DNA from: Aquimarina sp042434915
Lineage (GTDB): Bacteria; Bacteroidota; Bacteroidia; Flavobacteriales; Flavobacteriaceae
Direction of reading: 5' to 3'
Assembly (NCBI RefSeq): GCF_042434915.1
Contig: NZ_CP170198.1
Coordinates: 3,534,001-3,598,000, forward strand
Length of the DNA: 64,000 nt
Both the position numbers and the translations under genes were made by a program. The first letter of the stretch is position 1. Each line of letters begins with the position of its first letter. Positions 16,896 to 25,729 of this stretch are shown piece by piece. Under the pieces are notes generated by a model. It was not told the DNA's origin. It saw only the letters and a program-made list of their open reading frames with translations, and made no database searches.

Positions 16896-16931
16896 AATAA
16901 CAGCAATTATTTATTAAACACACACAACTTA

Positions 16932-17711
16932 ATGAGCTCAATACTTGTAGAATTTCACAACGGAATAGCAAAAATAATATTTAATCGTCCCGAAGCTTTT
17001 AACAGCTTTAATCGTGAGATGGCATTTTTACTACAGGATGCTTTAGATAAATGTACGGTAGATGCCAAGGTGCGTGCCATAGTACTCACGGGTAACGGTA
17101 AAGCTTTTTGTGCAGGTCAGGACCTTAAAGAGGTTACCTCTCCCGAGCTTAATCCAGGTTTCAGAAAAATTCTTGAAGAACACTATAATCCAATCATCAC
17201 ACGCATACGTGCCATAGAAAAACCTATCATAGCTGCAGTTAATGGGGTAGCAGCAGGTGCTGGTGCTAATATAGCGTTGGCATGTGACATTGTGGTAGCT
17301 ACCGAGCAGGCTAGCTTTATTCAAGCTTTTAGTAAAATAGGACTTGTGCCAGATAGTGCAGGAACATTCTTTTTACCTAGACTTATTGGTTTTCAAAAAG
17401 CATCAGCCTTAATGCTATTGGGCGATAAAGTAGATGCAAAACAAGCTGAAAGTTTAGGCATGCTCTATGAAGTTTATACTACAGAAACCTTTGAAGAAGA
17501 GTATATGAAGTTAGCAATGAAGTTGTCCAAAATGCCAACTAAAGCCCTTGGGTTAACCAAAAGATTACTCAATTCATCTATGACTAATACTGTAACAGAA
17601 CAATTAGCGTTAGAGTCAGAATTACAAATAGAAGCGGCAGAGACTGACGATTATGCAGAGGGCGTAACCGCATTTGTAGAAAAACGTAAGCCAATTTTTA
17701 AAGGAAAATAA
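16932..17711 (+). CDS. paaG: Ring-1,2-epoxyphenylacetyl-CoA isomerase
   Basis: The 259-residue crotonase-fold enzyme converts the epoxide to oxepin-CoA. It is close to E. coli PaaG along its length: FNRPEAFNSFN, AFCAGQDLKEV, VNGVAAGAGANIALACDIVV and the Asp-bearing GLVPDSAGTFFLPRL. The two glutamates of true hydratases are absent, as expected for the isomerase. It sits between paaD and paaH. Confidence 0.93.
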   Translation: MSSILVEFHNGIAKIIFNRPEAFNSFNREMAFLLQDALDKCTVDAKVRAIVLTGNGKAFCAGQDLKEVTSPELNPGFRKILEEHYNPIITRIRAIEKPIIAAVNGVAAGAGANIALACDIVVATEQASFIQAFSKIGLVPDSAGTFFLPRLIGFQKASALMLLGDKVDAKQAESLGMLYEVYTTETFEEEYMKLAMKLSKMPTKALGLTKRLLNSSMTNTVTEQLALESELQIEAAETDDYAEGVTAFVEKRKPIFKGK

Positions 17712-17875
17712 ATATAAATAAACACCTGTCTGGCGAGTGTACAGCGCCCAAGTATACATTACTTGGATACAAAGAAAACCTTTGAAAATAATAACTTGCT
17801 TTGACAGCTCGCTACGTGTTTACAGTACCGTCAACCATACGTGCAAACGAGATGGTATATTATAAAATTAAAAGT

Positions 17876-19081
17876 ATGATTAAAAAAGTAGGAGTAATAG
17901 GATCAGGAACGATGGGTAGTGGTATTGCACAAGTAGCAGCCACTGCTGGATGTACCGTAAAATTATACGATACTAACGTAACTGCTTTAGAAAAAAGCAA
18001 AGTAACGTTAGAAAAAGTACTCACGCGATTGGTTGAAAAAAATAGAATTGATGAGACCGAAAAATTACGAATACAAAATAACATCTCCTATGTAACATCT
18101 CTCAAGGATCTTAGGGATAGAGAATTGACCATAGAAGCCATTATAGAAAATCTTGAGATCAAACAAAAAGTATTTTCAGAACTCGAGACCTATGTAACAG
18201 ATACCGCGATCATCGCATCAAATACATCCTCCTTGTCCATAGCATCTATAGCTGCTTCATTGCAAAAACCCGAGCGTTGTATTGGTATACATTTTTTTAA
18301 TCCAGCACCCTTAATGCAATTGGTAGAAGTTATTCCGGCAATTCAAACAGCCGATCCAGTGTTAACCACTATTACGCAAACCATAAAGGATTGGAAAAAA
18401 GTAGTAGCGGTAGCCAAAGATACTCCGGGATTTATAGTAAATCGTGTAGCACGTCCATTCTATGGTGAGGCATTACGTATGTATGAAGAAGGAATTGCCG
18501 ACATCGCCACTATCGATCAAAGCTTAAAAACATTGGGCGGATTTAGGATGGGACCTTTTGAACTTATGGATTTTATCGGTAACGACGTAAATTATACCGT
18601 AACCGAAACCGTTTTTGGAGCTTTCTACTTCGATCCGCGATACAAACCATCATTTACCCAAAAACGCTTGTCAGAAGCAGGCTATCTTGGTCGCAAAACA
18701 GGTAAAGGGTATTATCAATATGATACCAACGGTAAGATCATTGCTCAAAACATTACCAGTAAAAGCGGTGCAAATACCAATACAACCGACTCACAAGAGG
18801 AAATATCTACATATATTTTTGATCGTGTATTAGTTATGCTCATTAACGAAGCAGCTGATGCGCTTTTTTGGAATATAGCTTCGGCACAAGATATCGATAA
18901 CGCTATGACCAAAGGAGTCAACTATCCCAAAGGATTACTGCAATGGGCAGATCAAAAAGGTATTGATTGGTGCGTAGCTCAGCTCGATGCTCTTTACGAC
19001 GAATATCACGAAGACCGATATCGATGCAGTCCCTTATTAAGAAAAATGAAAAAAAACAACAATAATTTTTTTGTTAACTAG
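17876..19081 (+). CDS. paaH: 3-hydroxyacyl-CoA (3-hydroxyadipyl-CoA) dehydrogenase
   Basis: This NAD-dependent enzyme oxidises 3-hydroxyadipyl-CoA late in the pathway. The Rossmann motif is GVIGSGTMGSGIAQVAATAG, the catalytic His lies in CIGIHFFNPAPLMQ, and NTPGFIVNR-type sequence (DTPGFIVNRVARPF) starts the first C-terminal domain. A second, shorter 3HCDH domain covers about 315-395. I start at the ATG at 17876, where homology begins (401 residues); upstream Met codons at 17801 and 17852 give non-homologous leads. It is shorter than E. coli PaaH (475). Confidence 0.93.
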   Translation: MIKKVGVIGSGTMGSGIAQVAATAGCTVKLYDTNVTALEKSKVTLEKVLTRLVEKNRIDETEKLRIQNNISYVTSLKDLRDRELTIEAIIENLEIKQKVFSELETYVTDTAIIASNTSSLSIASIAASLQKPERCIGIHFFNPAPLMQLVEVIPAIQTADPVLTTITQTIKDWKKVVAVAKDTPGFIVNRVARPFYGEALRMYEEGIADIATIDQSLKTLGGFRMGPFELMDFIGNDVNYTVTETVFGAFYFDPRYKPSFTQKRLSEAGYLGRKTGKGYYQYDTNGKIIAQNITSKSGANTNTTDSQEEISTYIFDRVLVMLINEAADALFWNIASAQDIDNAMTKGVNYPKGLLQWADQKGIDWCVAQLDALYDEYHEDRYRCSPLLRKMKKNNNNFFVN

Positions 19082-19095
19082 CGTCCCAAATTGAT

Positions 19096-19482
19096 ATGAA
19101 AACAGAACAAAATAAAAATCCTTTTAAATTTGAAGACCTAATTATTTATAATAAATCGTTAGAGTTTGGGGAATCCGTACACAAACAAATAAGCAAATTT
19201 CCTAACGAAGAACGAGCACGCTTAGGATTGTTTTTTGGCAATGCTGTTGATGCTCTCGCTATTAACATAGCGGTAGGATCAGAAAATAGTAAAGCAACAT
19301 TTCTCTTAGCCCTCGAGGATGCTTCAAACGCAGCCTATGAGTGCATAGTGTGCAGTACCAAAGCAAAATTGAGAAATTATATCTCTCAAGAAGAAGATGC
19401 AAAGAATAGAGAAGATGTAGTAGAACTGATTAAGATGATAACATCCTTTAAAAATCACATTCAAACCAAATTAGAATCCTAA
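19096..19482 (+). CDS. Four-helix-bundle protein (S23 / 23S rRNA intervening-sequence family)
   Basis: The 128-residue protein carries the family pattern KFEDLIIYNKSLEFGESVHK, then FPNEERARLGLFFGNAVDAL, with a helical C-terminal half. Members were first found inside 23S rRNA intervening sequences and are now known scattered in many genomes; they form ring-like four-helix bundles and no reaction is known. Here the gene lies 14 bases after paaH and 8 before paaI, in the same direction, so it is transcribed with the pathway. Nothing shows that it takes part in it. Confidence 0.85.
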   Translation: MKTEQNKNPFKFEDLIIYNKSLEFGESVHKQISKFPNEERARLGLFFGNAVDALAINIAVGSENSKATFLLALEDASNAAYECIVCSTKAKLRNYISQEEDAKNREDVVELIKMITSFKNHIQTKLES

Positions 19483-19490
19483 AATAATTC

Positions 19491-19913
19491 ATGGCAGAGC
19501 ATAAAATAGATAGTTTGCAAATTCCTCATCATATGCTTAATCAAGATGCATATAGTCAATGGCTAGGTATACAAGTATTAGAGGTGAAAAAAGGACACTG
19601 CAAAGTAGGTATGACGATACGTAAAGAAATGCTCAATAGCATGAACAAAGCACACGGAGGCATTTCTTATAGCCTGGCAGATACTGCCTTTGGCTTTGCA
19701 GCAAATACACATGGTAAATATGCAGTTTCTATCGAGACTAGTATTAATCATATCGAAGCACTCGAAGAAGGAGATTATATCACAGCCGAAGCAGTGACCG
19801 ATATTGTTAAAACAAAAGTAGGTTTTAATATTGTCGAGGTAAAGCGAGGCGATCAGATTGTAGCATTATTTAAAGGAGTAGTTTATAGAACAGGAAAAGA
19901 TTGGGAAGGATAA
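19491..19913 (+). CDS. paaI: Hydroxyphenylacetyl-CoA thioesterase PaaI
   Basis: The 140-residue hotdog-fold thioesterase has the motif MNKAHGGISYSLADTAFGFA (about 46-65), whose Asp is catalytic in PaaI. It releases CoA from ring-hydroxylated or stalled intermediates. It follows the four-helix-bundle gene by 8 bases. Confidence 0.94.
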   Translation: MAEHKIDSLQIPHHMLNQDAYSQWLGIQVLEVKKGHCKVGMTIRKEMLNSMNKAHGGISYSLADTAFGFAANTHGKYAVSIETSINHIEALEEGDYITAEAVTDIVKTKVGFNIVEVKRGDQIVALFKGVVYRTGKDWEG

Positions 19914-20196
19914 AAGATAGAACAAATCAACACAGTAGATCCAATGCCAAAAAAAGCAATGTAGAAAGTGTGATTGTTTAGTTAGAGCTTAAGAAAGTAA
20001 AAAAAGCCAACAGCCACATGTGCGATTTGATACGGCTTCAGGAACATTTAATGTAATAATTAACTAAACTAATTCTAATTTTTATAACAGCTATACGAAC
20101 TTCAAAAAATAAAAATAAATCATAAATTTGGTTACAGACCATTTCCGAACAAACCTCGGTAAGCTGTATTCAAAATTTTTATTCGAAAACAACATT

Positions 20197-21408
20197 ATGG
20201 AAGCATATATAATTGACGGAATACGAACACCAATAGGAAGTTACAAAGGAACTCTATCAGCCGTACGAACAGACGATCTGGGAGCTATGGTAATTCAAAA
20301 ATTAGTCGAAAACAACCCAGCAATCCCCAAAGAAGCATTTGACGATGTAATTATGGGTTGTGCAAATCAAGCAGGAGAGGACAATCGGAATGTAGCACGT
20401 ATGGCTGCATTATTAGCCGGGTTACCATTTACAGTGCCAGGAGAAACCGTAAATCGACTATGTAGTTCAGGGTTATCAGCAATCATACACGCTAATAGAG
20501 CTATCAAGGCAGGCGATGGAGACCTATTTATTGCAGGAGGTGTCGAGAATATGACAAGAGGTCCATACGTTATTGCAAAACCCTCAACAGCTTTTGGTAC
20601 CGATGCAAAAATGTATGATTCCAGTTTTGGATGGCGTTTTGTCAATAAAAAAATGCATGATCTCTACGGCACAGATGGTATGGGTAATACAGCTGAGAAT
20701 TTGGTAGAGAAATATAATATTAGTCGTCAAGATCAAGATGCATTTGCCTACCGTAGTCAAATGAAAGCTACAAAAGCACAAGAAGCTGGACGATTTGCTA
20801 AAGAAATTATGACTGTTGAGATTCCGCAGCGCAAAAAAGATCCGATCCTCTTTTCACAAGACGAATTTATAAAACCCACCACAACCAAAGAAATTTTGGC
20901 AAAATTGCGACCCGCATTCAAATCGGATGGTAGTGTAACTGCAGGAAACTCTTCTGGTCTTAATGATGGTGCTGCTGTTACCTTGATTGCGTCTCAAGAT
21001 GCAATACAAAAATACAACCTAAAACCCTTAGCGCGTATAGTAAGTTCTGCAGTAGTAGGGGTAGAACCCCGCATAATGGGAATCGGACCTGTACAGGCAT
21101 CCAATAAAGCATTGGCAAAAGCCGGAATAACGATGGCAGATATTGATATCATCGAACTTAATGAAGCCTTTGCTTCACAAGCCTTAGCATGTATTCGAGA
21201 ATGGGGATTGGCAGATGATGATGCACGAATAAATCCAAATGGAGGTTCTATAGCTATTGGTCATCCACTAGGAGTTACAGGAGCAAGATTAGCATACTCG
21301 GCAGCCCTAGAATTAAAGGAGCAAAACAAACGATACGCACTAATTACAATGTGTGTAGGAGTAGGGCAAGGATATGCTGCCGTGATTGAGAATACAAATT
21401 TGAAGTAG
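20197..21408 (+). CDS. paaJ: 3-oxoadipyl-CoA / 3-oxo-5,6-dehydrosuberyl-CoA thiolase
   Basis: The 403-residue thiolase works at two steps and yields acetyl-CoA and succinyl-CoA at the end. The nucleophile Cys lies in NRLCSSGLSAI, the His in GGSIAIGHPLGVTGAR and the second Cys in MCVGVGQG. The ATG at 20197 fits where homology begins (MEAYIIDGIRTPIG); an upstream TTG at 20128 only adds unrelated sequence. The 283-base gap before it has no recognised gene. Confidence 0.95.
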   Translation: MEAYIIDGIRTPIGSYKGTLSAVRTDDLGAMVIQKLVENNPAIPKEAFDDVIMGCANQAGEDNRNVARMAALLAGLPFTVPGETVNRLCSSGLSAIIHANRAIKAGDGDLFIAGGVENMTRGPYVIAKPSTAFGTDAKMYDSSFGWRFVNKKMHDLYGTDGMGNTAENLVEKYNISRQDQDAFAYRSQMKATKAQEAGRFAKEIMTVEIPQRKKDPILFSQDEFIKPTTTKEILAKLRPAFKSDGSVTAGNSSGLNDGAAVTLIASQDAIQKYNLKPLARIVSSAVVGVEPRIMGIGPVQASNKALAKAGITMADIDIIELNEAFASQALACIREWGLADDDARINPNGGSIAIGHPLGVTGARLAYSAALELKEQNKRYALITMCVGVGQGYAAVIENTNLK

Positions 21409-21741
21409 ATAAAATAGTATGTTTCTAAAGAGTATAAATTGTGATATTTATAGAGAAATGAGTTCTGCATATGCAATTGTAGATACTATATATACAATAA
21501 TACACAGTACTTATACTTTTATATATACCTTGTGTGATAGAATCGATAAATCCTCTGTAACAATGGATAACACGGCTATAAAAAAGGAAAATACGCGCCA
21601 AGTAACACATACTACAGTTTAAAAAAACCAGTACGCAAAGATTGTCGAATTAGCATACCAACAAAATAACAAAGCAAACTATAACAATACAACAAACAAA
21701 TAAAAAAACCGTTTCGGTTTCGAAAGTATAAAAATAGCGTA
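21409..21741. other. 333-base intergenic region before paaZ
   Basis: It is very AT-rich (runs such as TATATATACAATAATACACA). I trust no gene: open frames of about 60-67 codons exist on both strands but look like chance. Just before paaZ is a small hairpin, AAACCG (21706-21711) and CGGTTT (21715-21720), loop TTT. A second promoter for paaZ here is possible but I found no clean -33/-7 pair. Confidence 0.5.
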
Positions 21742-24240
21742 ATGAACAAACTTGAAAATTATATTAACGGTAAGTGGGTAGCAGGTTCTGGCGACGGTAC
21801 CCCAATGTATGATGCGGTTACAGGCGATATTATAGCACTCTCAACAACAGATGGACTAGATATCCCAGCAGTGCTTCACTACGGTAGAACCAAAGGAGGC
21901 GAGGTACTACGTAAAATGACTTTTCAAGAGCGGGGTAATATGCTCAAAAAATTAGCCCTATACCTTACCAAACGTAAAGAGCAATTTTACGAATTAAGTT
22001 ACAGATCAGGAGCCACACGCGTAGACAGTTGGATAGATATCGAAGGAGGATTTGGTAATTTATTTGCCAATGCATCATTACGCAAACTCTTTCCTAACCA
22101 ATCCTATCATGTCGAAGGGGATCCAATCGATCTCTCTCGTGGTGGACGTTTTATGGCACATCATATACTCGTACCAAAGCGAGGCGTAGCTGTGCATATT
22201 AACGCCTTTAACTTTCCAATATGGGGAATGTTAGAAAAATGCGCCGTGAACTGGATGGCAGGCGTACCCGCAGTGGTTTTACCAGCGCCACAAACAGCCT
22301 ATTTAACAGAGGCAGTCGCACGCGTAATCATAGATTCAGGTATTTTACCAGAAGGTGCGCTGCAATTGTTAAGCGGTATGACTAAGTCTATTTTGGATAC
22401 AGTTGAATCACAAGACGTTGTCACATTTACCGGATCTGCACATACAGGGCGTATCTTAAAAGCACATCCAAGATTGATAGAAGAGTCAGTACCCTTTACA
22501 ATGGAAGCCGATTCTTTGAATGCATCTATATTAGGTAAAGATGCAGTCGTAGGTACGCCAGAGTTTGATTTATTTATCAAAGAAGTACGTAAAGAAATGA
22601 CCGTAAAAAGCGGTCAAAAATGTACAGCCATACGACGTGTTATTGTACCATCAGACCGTATCGAAGACGTACAGATAGCCTTAGCTAATCAATTAAACAA
22701 AATCACCATAGGAGATCCACGACTTAAAGAAGTACGCATGGGAGCTTTAGCAAGTAGGCAACAGGTAGAAAGTTTTAAGAATAATGTTTCTGAAATAGCT
22801 AGAACGGCGCAATTAGTATATGGAGATCTAGACAAAATTGAAACACTAGGAGCAGATGCACAAAAAGGCGCATTTGTAAGCCCAATACTTCTTAGAGAAG
22901 ACGATCCGTTTAATAATACAAACGTACATGAGATTGAGGCCTTTGGACCAGTAGCAACTCTAATGCCGTACGATACACTCCAAGAAGCAGTAGCACTATC
23001 ACAGAAAGGGAAAGGATCACTCGTATCTTCAATATTCACCTATGACGACAGCATAGCCAAAGAATATATTGTAGAGGCAGCCTCACATCATGGACGTATC
23101 CTAGTAGGTAACCGCGAAAATGCAAAACAAAGTACTGGTCATGGATCACCCCTACCCATGCTTACCCATGGCGGACCAGGTCGTGCCGGCGGAGGCGAAG
23201 AAATGGGAGGTATGCGCGGTATCAAACACTATATGCAACGCTGTGCCATTCAAGGGACCCCAACCACACTAACTGAAGTAACCGGTATCTATCAAGCAAA
23301 CAGCGCTTACAAAGAAACCGATAAACATCCATTTGCATACCATTGGGAAGATATCGAACCTGGGATGTCGCTCAAAACCCATAAGCGAACCATCACAGAT
23401 ACCGACATTATTAATTTTGGTAATTTAACCTGGGATCACTTTTATGCACATACCGATATCACATCACTAGAAGGTAGTATCTTTGAACAACGAACAGCAC
23501 ACGGTTACTTTATTTTAGCCGCAGCAGCAGGATTGTTTGTATATCCTAATAAAGGTCCAGTAGCTGCAAATTATGGATTGGAAGAATGCCGATTTTTACG
23601 TCCAATCTATCACAACGATACCGTATATGTACGATTGACATGTAAACAAAAGATTGATCGTGATCACCGCGGAGAAGACTTACCTAGCGGAATTGTAAAG
23701 TGGTTTGTCGAAGTTTTTGATCAAGAAGAAGAACTTGCAGCAGTAGCCACAATATTGACGATGGTACAAAAAAAATCACCATTTATACACATTGATCGCT
23801 CCAACATCACAAAATACCTTGATAAGCTCAATGAATCGTCAGTACCACAATGGGGCTTGATGAGCGCACAGCATATGGTAGAACATTTTGAAAAAAGTTT
23901 TAAGATGGCTGCAGGGAGTTATCAAGATTTTGAAATTGCCACACCAGAGCAGTATTTAGACCGCGTAAGAGAAATGGTGTTTAATCACGAGCCAATGCCA
24001 AAGGGGCACAAACATCCTTTAATGAAAGAAGATGAACTTGATCCTTTAACACACGTAGATCTAAAAACGGCCAAAGAAAGACTATTAGAAGCGTATGATG
24101 CATACATCGCATATTTTAAAGAAAATCCAGAGGCAGTTACCAAAAACGCCGTATTTGGTATGATGAATCGTTTTGAGTGGGATTTGCTTAATGTGAAACA
24201 TTTTAACCATCATTTTACCCAGTTCAATTTACTGGATTAA
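21742..24240 (+). CDS. paaZ: Oxepin-CoA hydrolase / semialdehyde dehydrogenase PaaZ fused to a DinB-type (DUF1569-like) domain
   Basis: The N-terminal aldehyde dehydrogenase domain (1-515) has Glu255 and the nucleophile Cys294 (GQKCTAIRRV). The MaoC-type hydratase domain (about 530-680) has Asp565 and His570 in NLTWDHFYAH. The first opens the way to ring cleavage products and the second hydrolyses oxepin-CoA. At 832 residues it is about 150 longer than E. coli PaaZ (681). The extra tail (about 685-832) is helical and contains WGLMSAQHMVEHFEKSFKM and NRFEWDLLNVKHFNHHFTQF, which resemble DUF1569/DinB-like four-helix proteins with His residues that could bind metal. The reading frame is continuous with no stop between. 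Confidence 0.95.
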   Translation: MNKLENYINGKWVAGSGDGTPMYDAVTGDIIALSTTDGLDIPAVLHYGRTKGGEVLRKMTFQERGNMLKKLALYLTKRKEQFYELSYRSGATRVDSWIDIEGGFGNLFANASLRKLFPNQSYHVEGDPIDLSRGGRFMAHHILVPKRGVAVHINAFNFPIWGMLEKCAVNWMAGVPAVVLPAPQTAYLTEAVARVIIDSGILPEGALQLLSGMTKSILDTVESQDVVTFTGSAHTGRILKAHPRLIEESVPFTMEADSLNASILGKDAVVGTPEFDLFIKEVRKEMTVKSGQKCTAIRRVIVPSDRIEDVQIALANQLNKITIGDPRLKEVRMGALASRQQVESFKNNVSEIARTAQLVYGDLDKIETLGADAQKGAFVSPILLREDDPFNNTNVHEIEAFGPVATLMPYDTLQEAVALSQKGKGSLVSSIFTYDDSIAKEYIVEAASHHGRILVGNRENAKQSTGHGSPLPMLTHGGPGRAGGGEEMGGMRGIKHYMQRCAIQGTPTTLTEVTGIYQANSAYKETDKHPFAYHWEDIEPGMSLKTHKRTITDTDIINFGNLTWDHFYAHTDITSLEGSIFEQRTAHGYFILAAAAGLFVYPNKGPVAANYGLEECRFLRPIYHNDTVYVRLTCKQKIDRDHRGEDLPSGIVKWFVEVFDQEEELAAVATILTMVQKKSPFIHIDRSNITKYLDKLNESSVPQWGLMSAQHMVEHFEKSFKMAAGSYQDFEIATPEQYLDRVREMVFNHEPMPKGHKHPLMKEDELDPLTHVDLKTAKERLLEAYDAYIAYFKENPEAVTKNAVFGMMNRFEWDLLNVKHFNHHFTQFNLLD

Positions 24241-24337
24241 TAAATGAGCAATCAAAAACATAGAATAACAAAAAGTAAAACTGGTTTATTTGATACCATA
24301 TACTTTACTATTTTTCAATTAAAATTTATCATTACCC

Positions 24338-25090
24338 ATGACAGCACCTTACGTAAAATTAGATGTTAATAATAAAATAGGAACGATTGAGTTTTTTCAT
24401 CCTGCACACAATTCGTTACCGGGTGATATATTGGCACAATTAGCAGATACTATAACCCGTGCAGGAGAGGATGAGGCAATAAAAGTAATTATCCTTAAAA
24501 GTGGAGGTGAGCGTACCTTTTGTGCAGGAGCTAGTTTTAAAGAATTGATAGCAATCAACGATGCAGAAACTGGAAAGGTATTTTTCTCGGGCTTTGCCAA
24601 TGTGATCAATGCCATGCGCAAATGTCCCAAGTTTATAATCGGTCGTGTACAAGGTAAAACAGTAGGAGGTGGCGTAGGCGTAGCATCTGCAACAGATTAT
24701 TGTATGGCAACACAATACGCCGCAATTAAATTAAGTGAGTTAAATATAGGAATCGGTCCCTTTGTTGTAGGACCAGCGGTAGAACGTAAAATGGGGTTAT
24801 CAGCAATGTCACAGATTGCAATAGATGCCAATACTTTTTATGATGCACAATGGGCAAAACAAAAAGGATTATTTACTCAGGTCTATGAGGATACCAAAAC
24901 CTTAGACGAAGAAGTGTTAAAGTTCGCAACACATCTCTGTACCTATAATCCAGAAGCCATTAAAGAAATGAAAAAAATCTTTTGGGAAGGGACAGAAGAT
25001 TGGGATACCAAATTAGCAGAGCGTGCTGTAATAAGCGGTAAATTGGTGCTGTCAGCATTCACAAAAGAAAAATTGAAAGGATTTAAATAA
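24338..25090 (+). CDS. paaF: Enoyl-CoA hydratase family protein, probable 2,3-dehydroadipyl-CoA hydratase
   Basis: The 250-residue crotonase-fold protein has an oxyanion-hole region TFCAGASFKELI and RVQGKTVGGGVGVASATDYC. Of the two hydratase glutamates, the first site appears to be Gly (GGGVGVAS where GGGCEL-type sequence is usual) and the second is kept (LSELNIGIGP). By position between paaZ and paaY it should hydrate 2,3-dehydroadipyl-CoA, but the missing Glu makes an isomerase or other activity possible. Confidence 0.78.
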   Translation: MTAPYVKLDVNNKIGTIEFFHPAHNSLPGDILAQLADTITRAGEDEAIKVIILKSGGERTFCAGASFKELIAINDAETGKVFFSGFANVINAMRKCPKFIIGRVQGKTVGGGVGVASATDYCMATQYAAIKLSELNIGIGPFVVGPAVERKMGLSAMSQIAIDANTFYDAQWAKQKGLFTQVYEDTKTLDEEVLKFATHLCTYNPEAIKEMKKIFWEGTEDWDTKLAERAVISGKLVLSAFTKEKLKGFK

Positions 25091-25115
25091 AATTTATCAC
25101 TACAATATTTAAACT

Positions 25116-25715
25116 ATGATCTATTCCTTTAAAGGCTATATTCCAGTAGTACACGAGAGTAGCTTTGTACATCCATTAGCTGCAGTAACTGGTAATGTAA
25201 TTATTGGTAAGAATTGTTACATAGGTCCAGGTGCTGCAATTCGTGGAGATTGGGGAGAGATTATTCTAGAAGATGGAGTCAATGTACAAGAAAACTGTAC
25301 GGTACATATGTTTCCTGGAAAATCAATAGTTTTAAGAGAAAGTGCGCACGTGGGTCACGGAGCGGTTATTCATGGAGCCAACTTGGGACGTAACTGCCTG
25401 ATCGGAATGAATGCGGTGATTATGGATGATGCTCAGATCGGAGATGAGTGTATCGTAGGAGCCATGTCTTTTGTTAAAGCAACAAGTATTTTTGACAACC
25501 GAAGTTTAATTGTTGGGAATCCTGCGAAAGTAATCAAAGAAATTAGCGACGAAATGATTGCTTGGAAAACTAAGGGTACTCAATTATATCAACAATTACC
25601 TCAGGATTGTTTCGAATCGTTAGTCGAGGTTGAACCTTTAAGAGAAGTCCCAAAAGACAGACCAACACAAGAAGCATTCTATAAAACATTAGAAGCGTTT
25701 AAAACAAAGAAGTAA
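25116..25715 (+). CDS. paaY: PaaY, hexapeptide-repeat (gamma carbonic anhydrase-like) thioesterase
   Basis: The 199-residue left-handed beta-helix protein has hexapeptide repeats and three conserved His residues (ENCTVHMF, HVGHGAVIHG). It is close to E. coli PaaY along its length, including LIVGNPAKVIKEISDE and VEPLREV. PaaY is a thioesterase that frees CoA from the seven-membered-ring dead-end product made when the aldehyde step stalls. It lies 25 bases after the hydratase gene. Confidence 0.93.
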   Translation: MIYSFKGYIPVVHESSFVHPLAAVTGNVIIGKNCYIGPGAAIRGDWGEIILEDGVNVQENCTVHMFPGKSIVLRESAHVGHGAVIHGANLGRNCLIGMNAVIMDDAQIGDECIVGAMSFVKATSIFDNRSLIVGNPAKVIKEISDEMIAWKTKGTQLYQQLPQDCFESLVEVEPLREVPKDRPTQEAFYKTLEAFKTKK

Positions 25716-25729
25716 AGTGTATTAAAGTT

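Noticed and set aside
17748..17766. Hairpin CCAAGTA/TACTTGG between paaG and paaH
   Set aside because: No T tract follows, so it is not a terminator, and one short stem is not enough to claim regulation.
21419..21622. 67-codon frame between paaJ and paaZ
   Set aside because: AT-rich chance frame, with a similar-sized frame on the other strand and no family resemblance.
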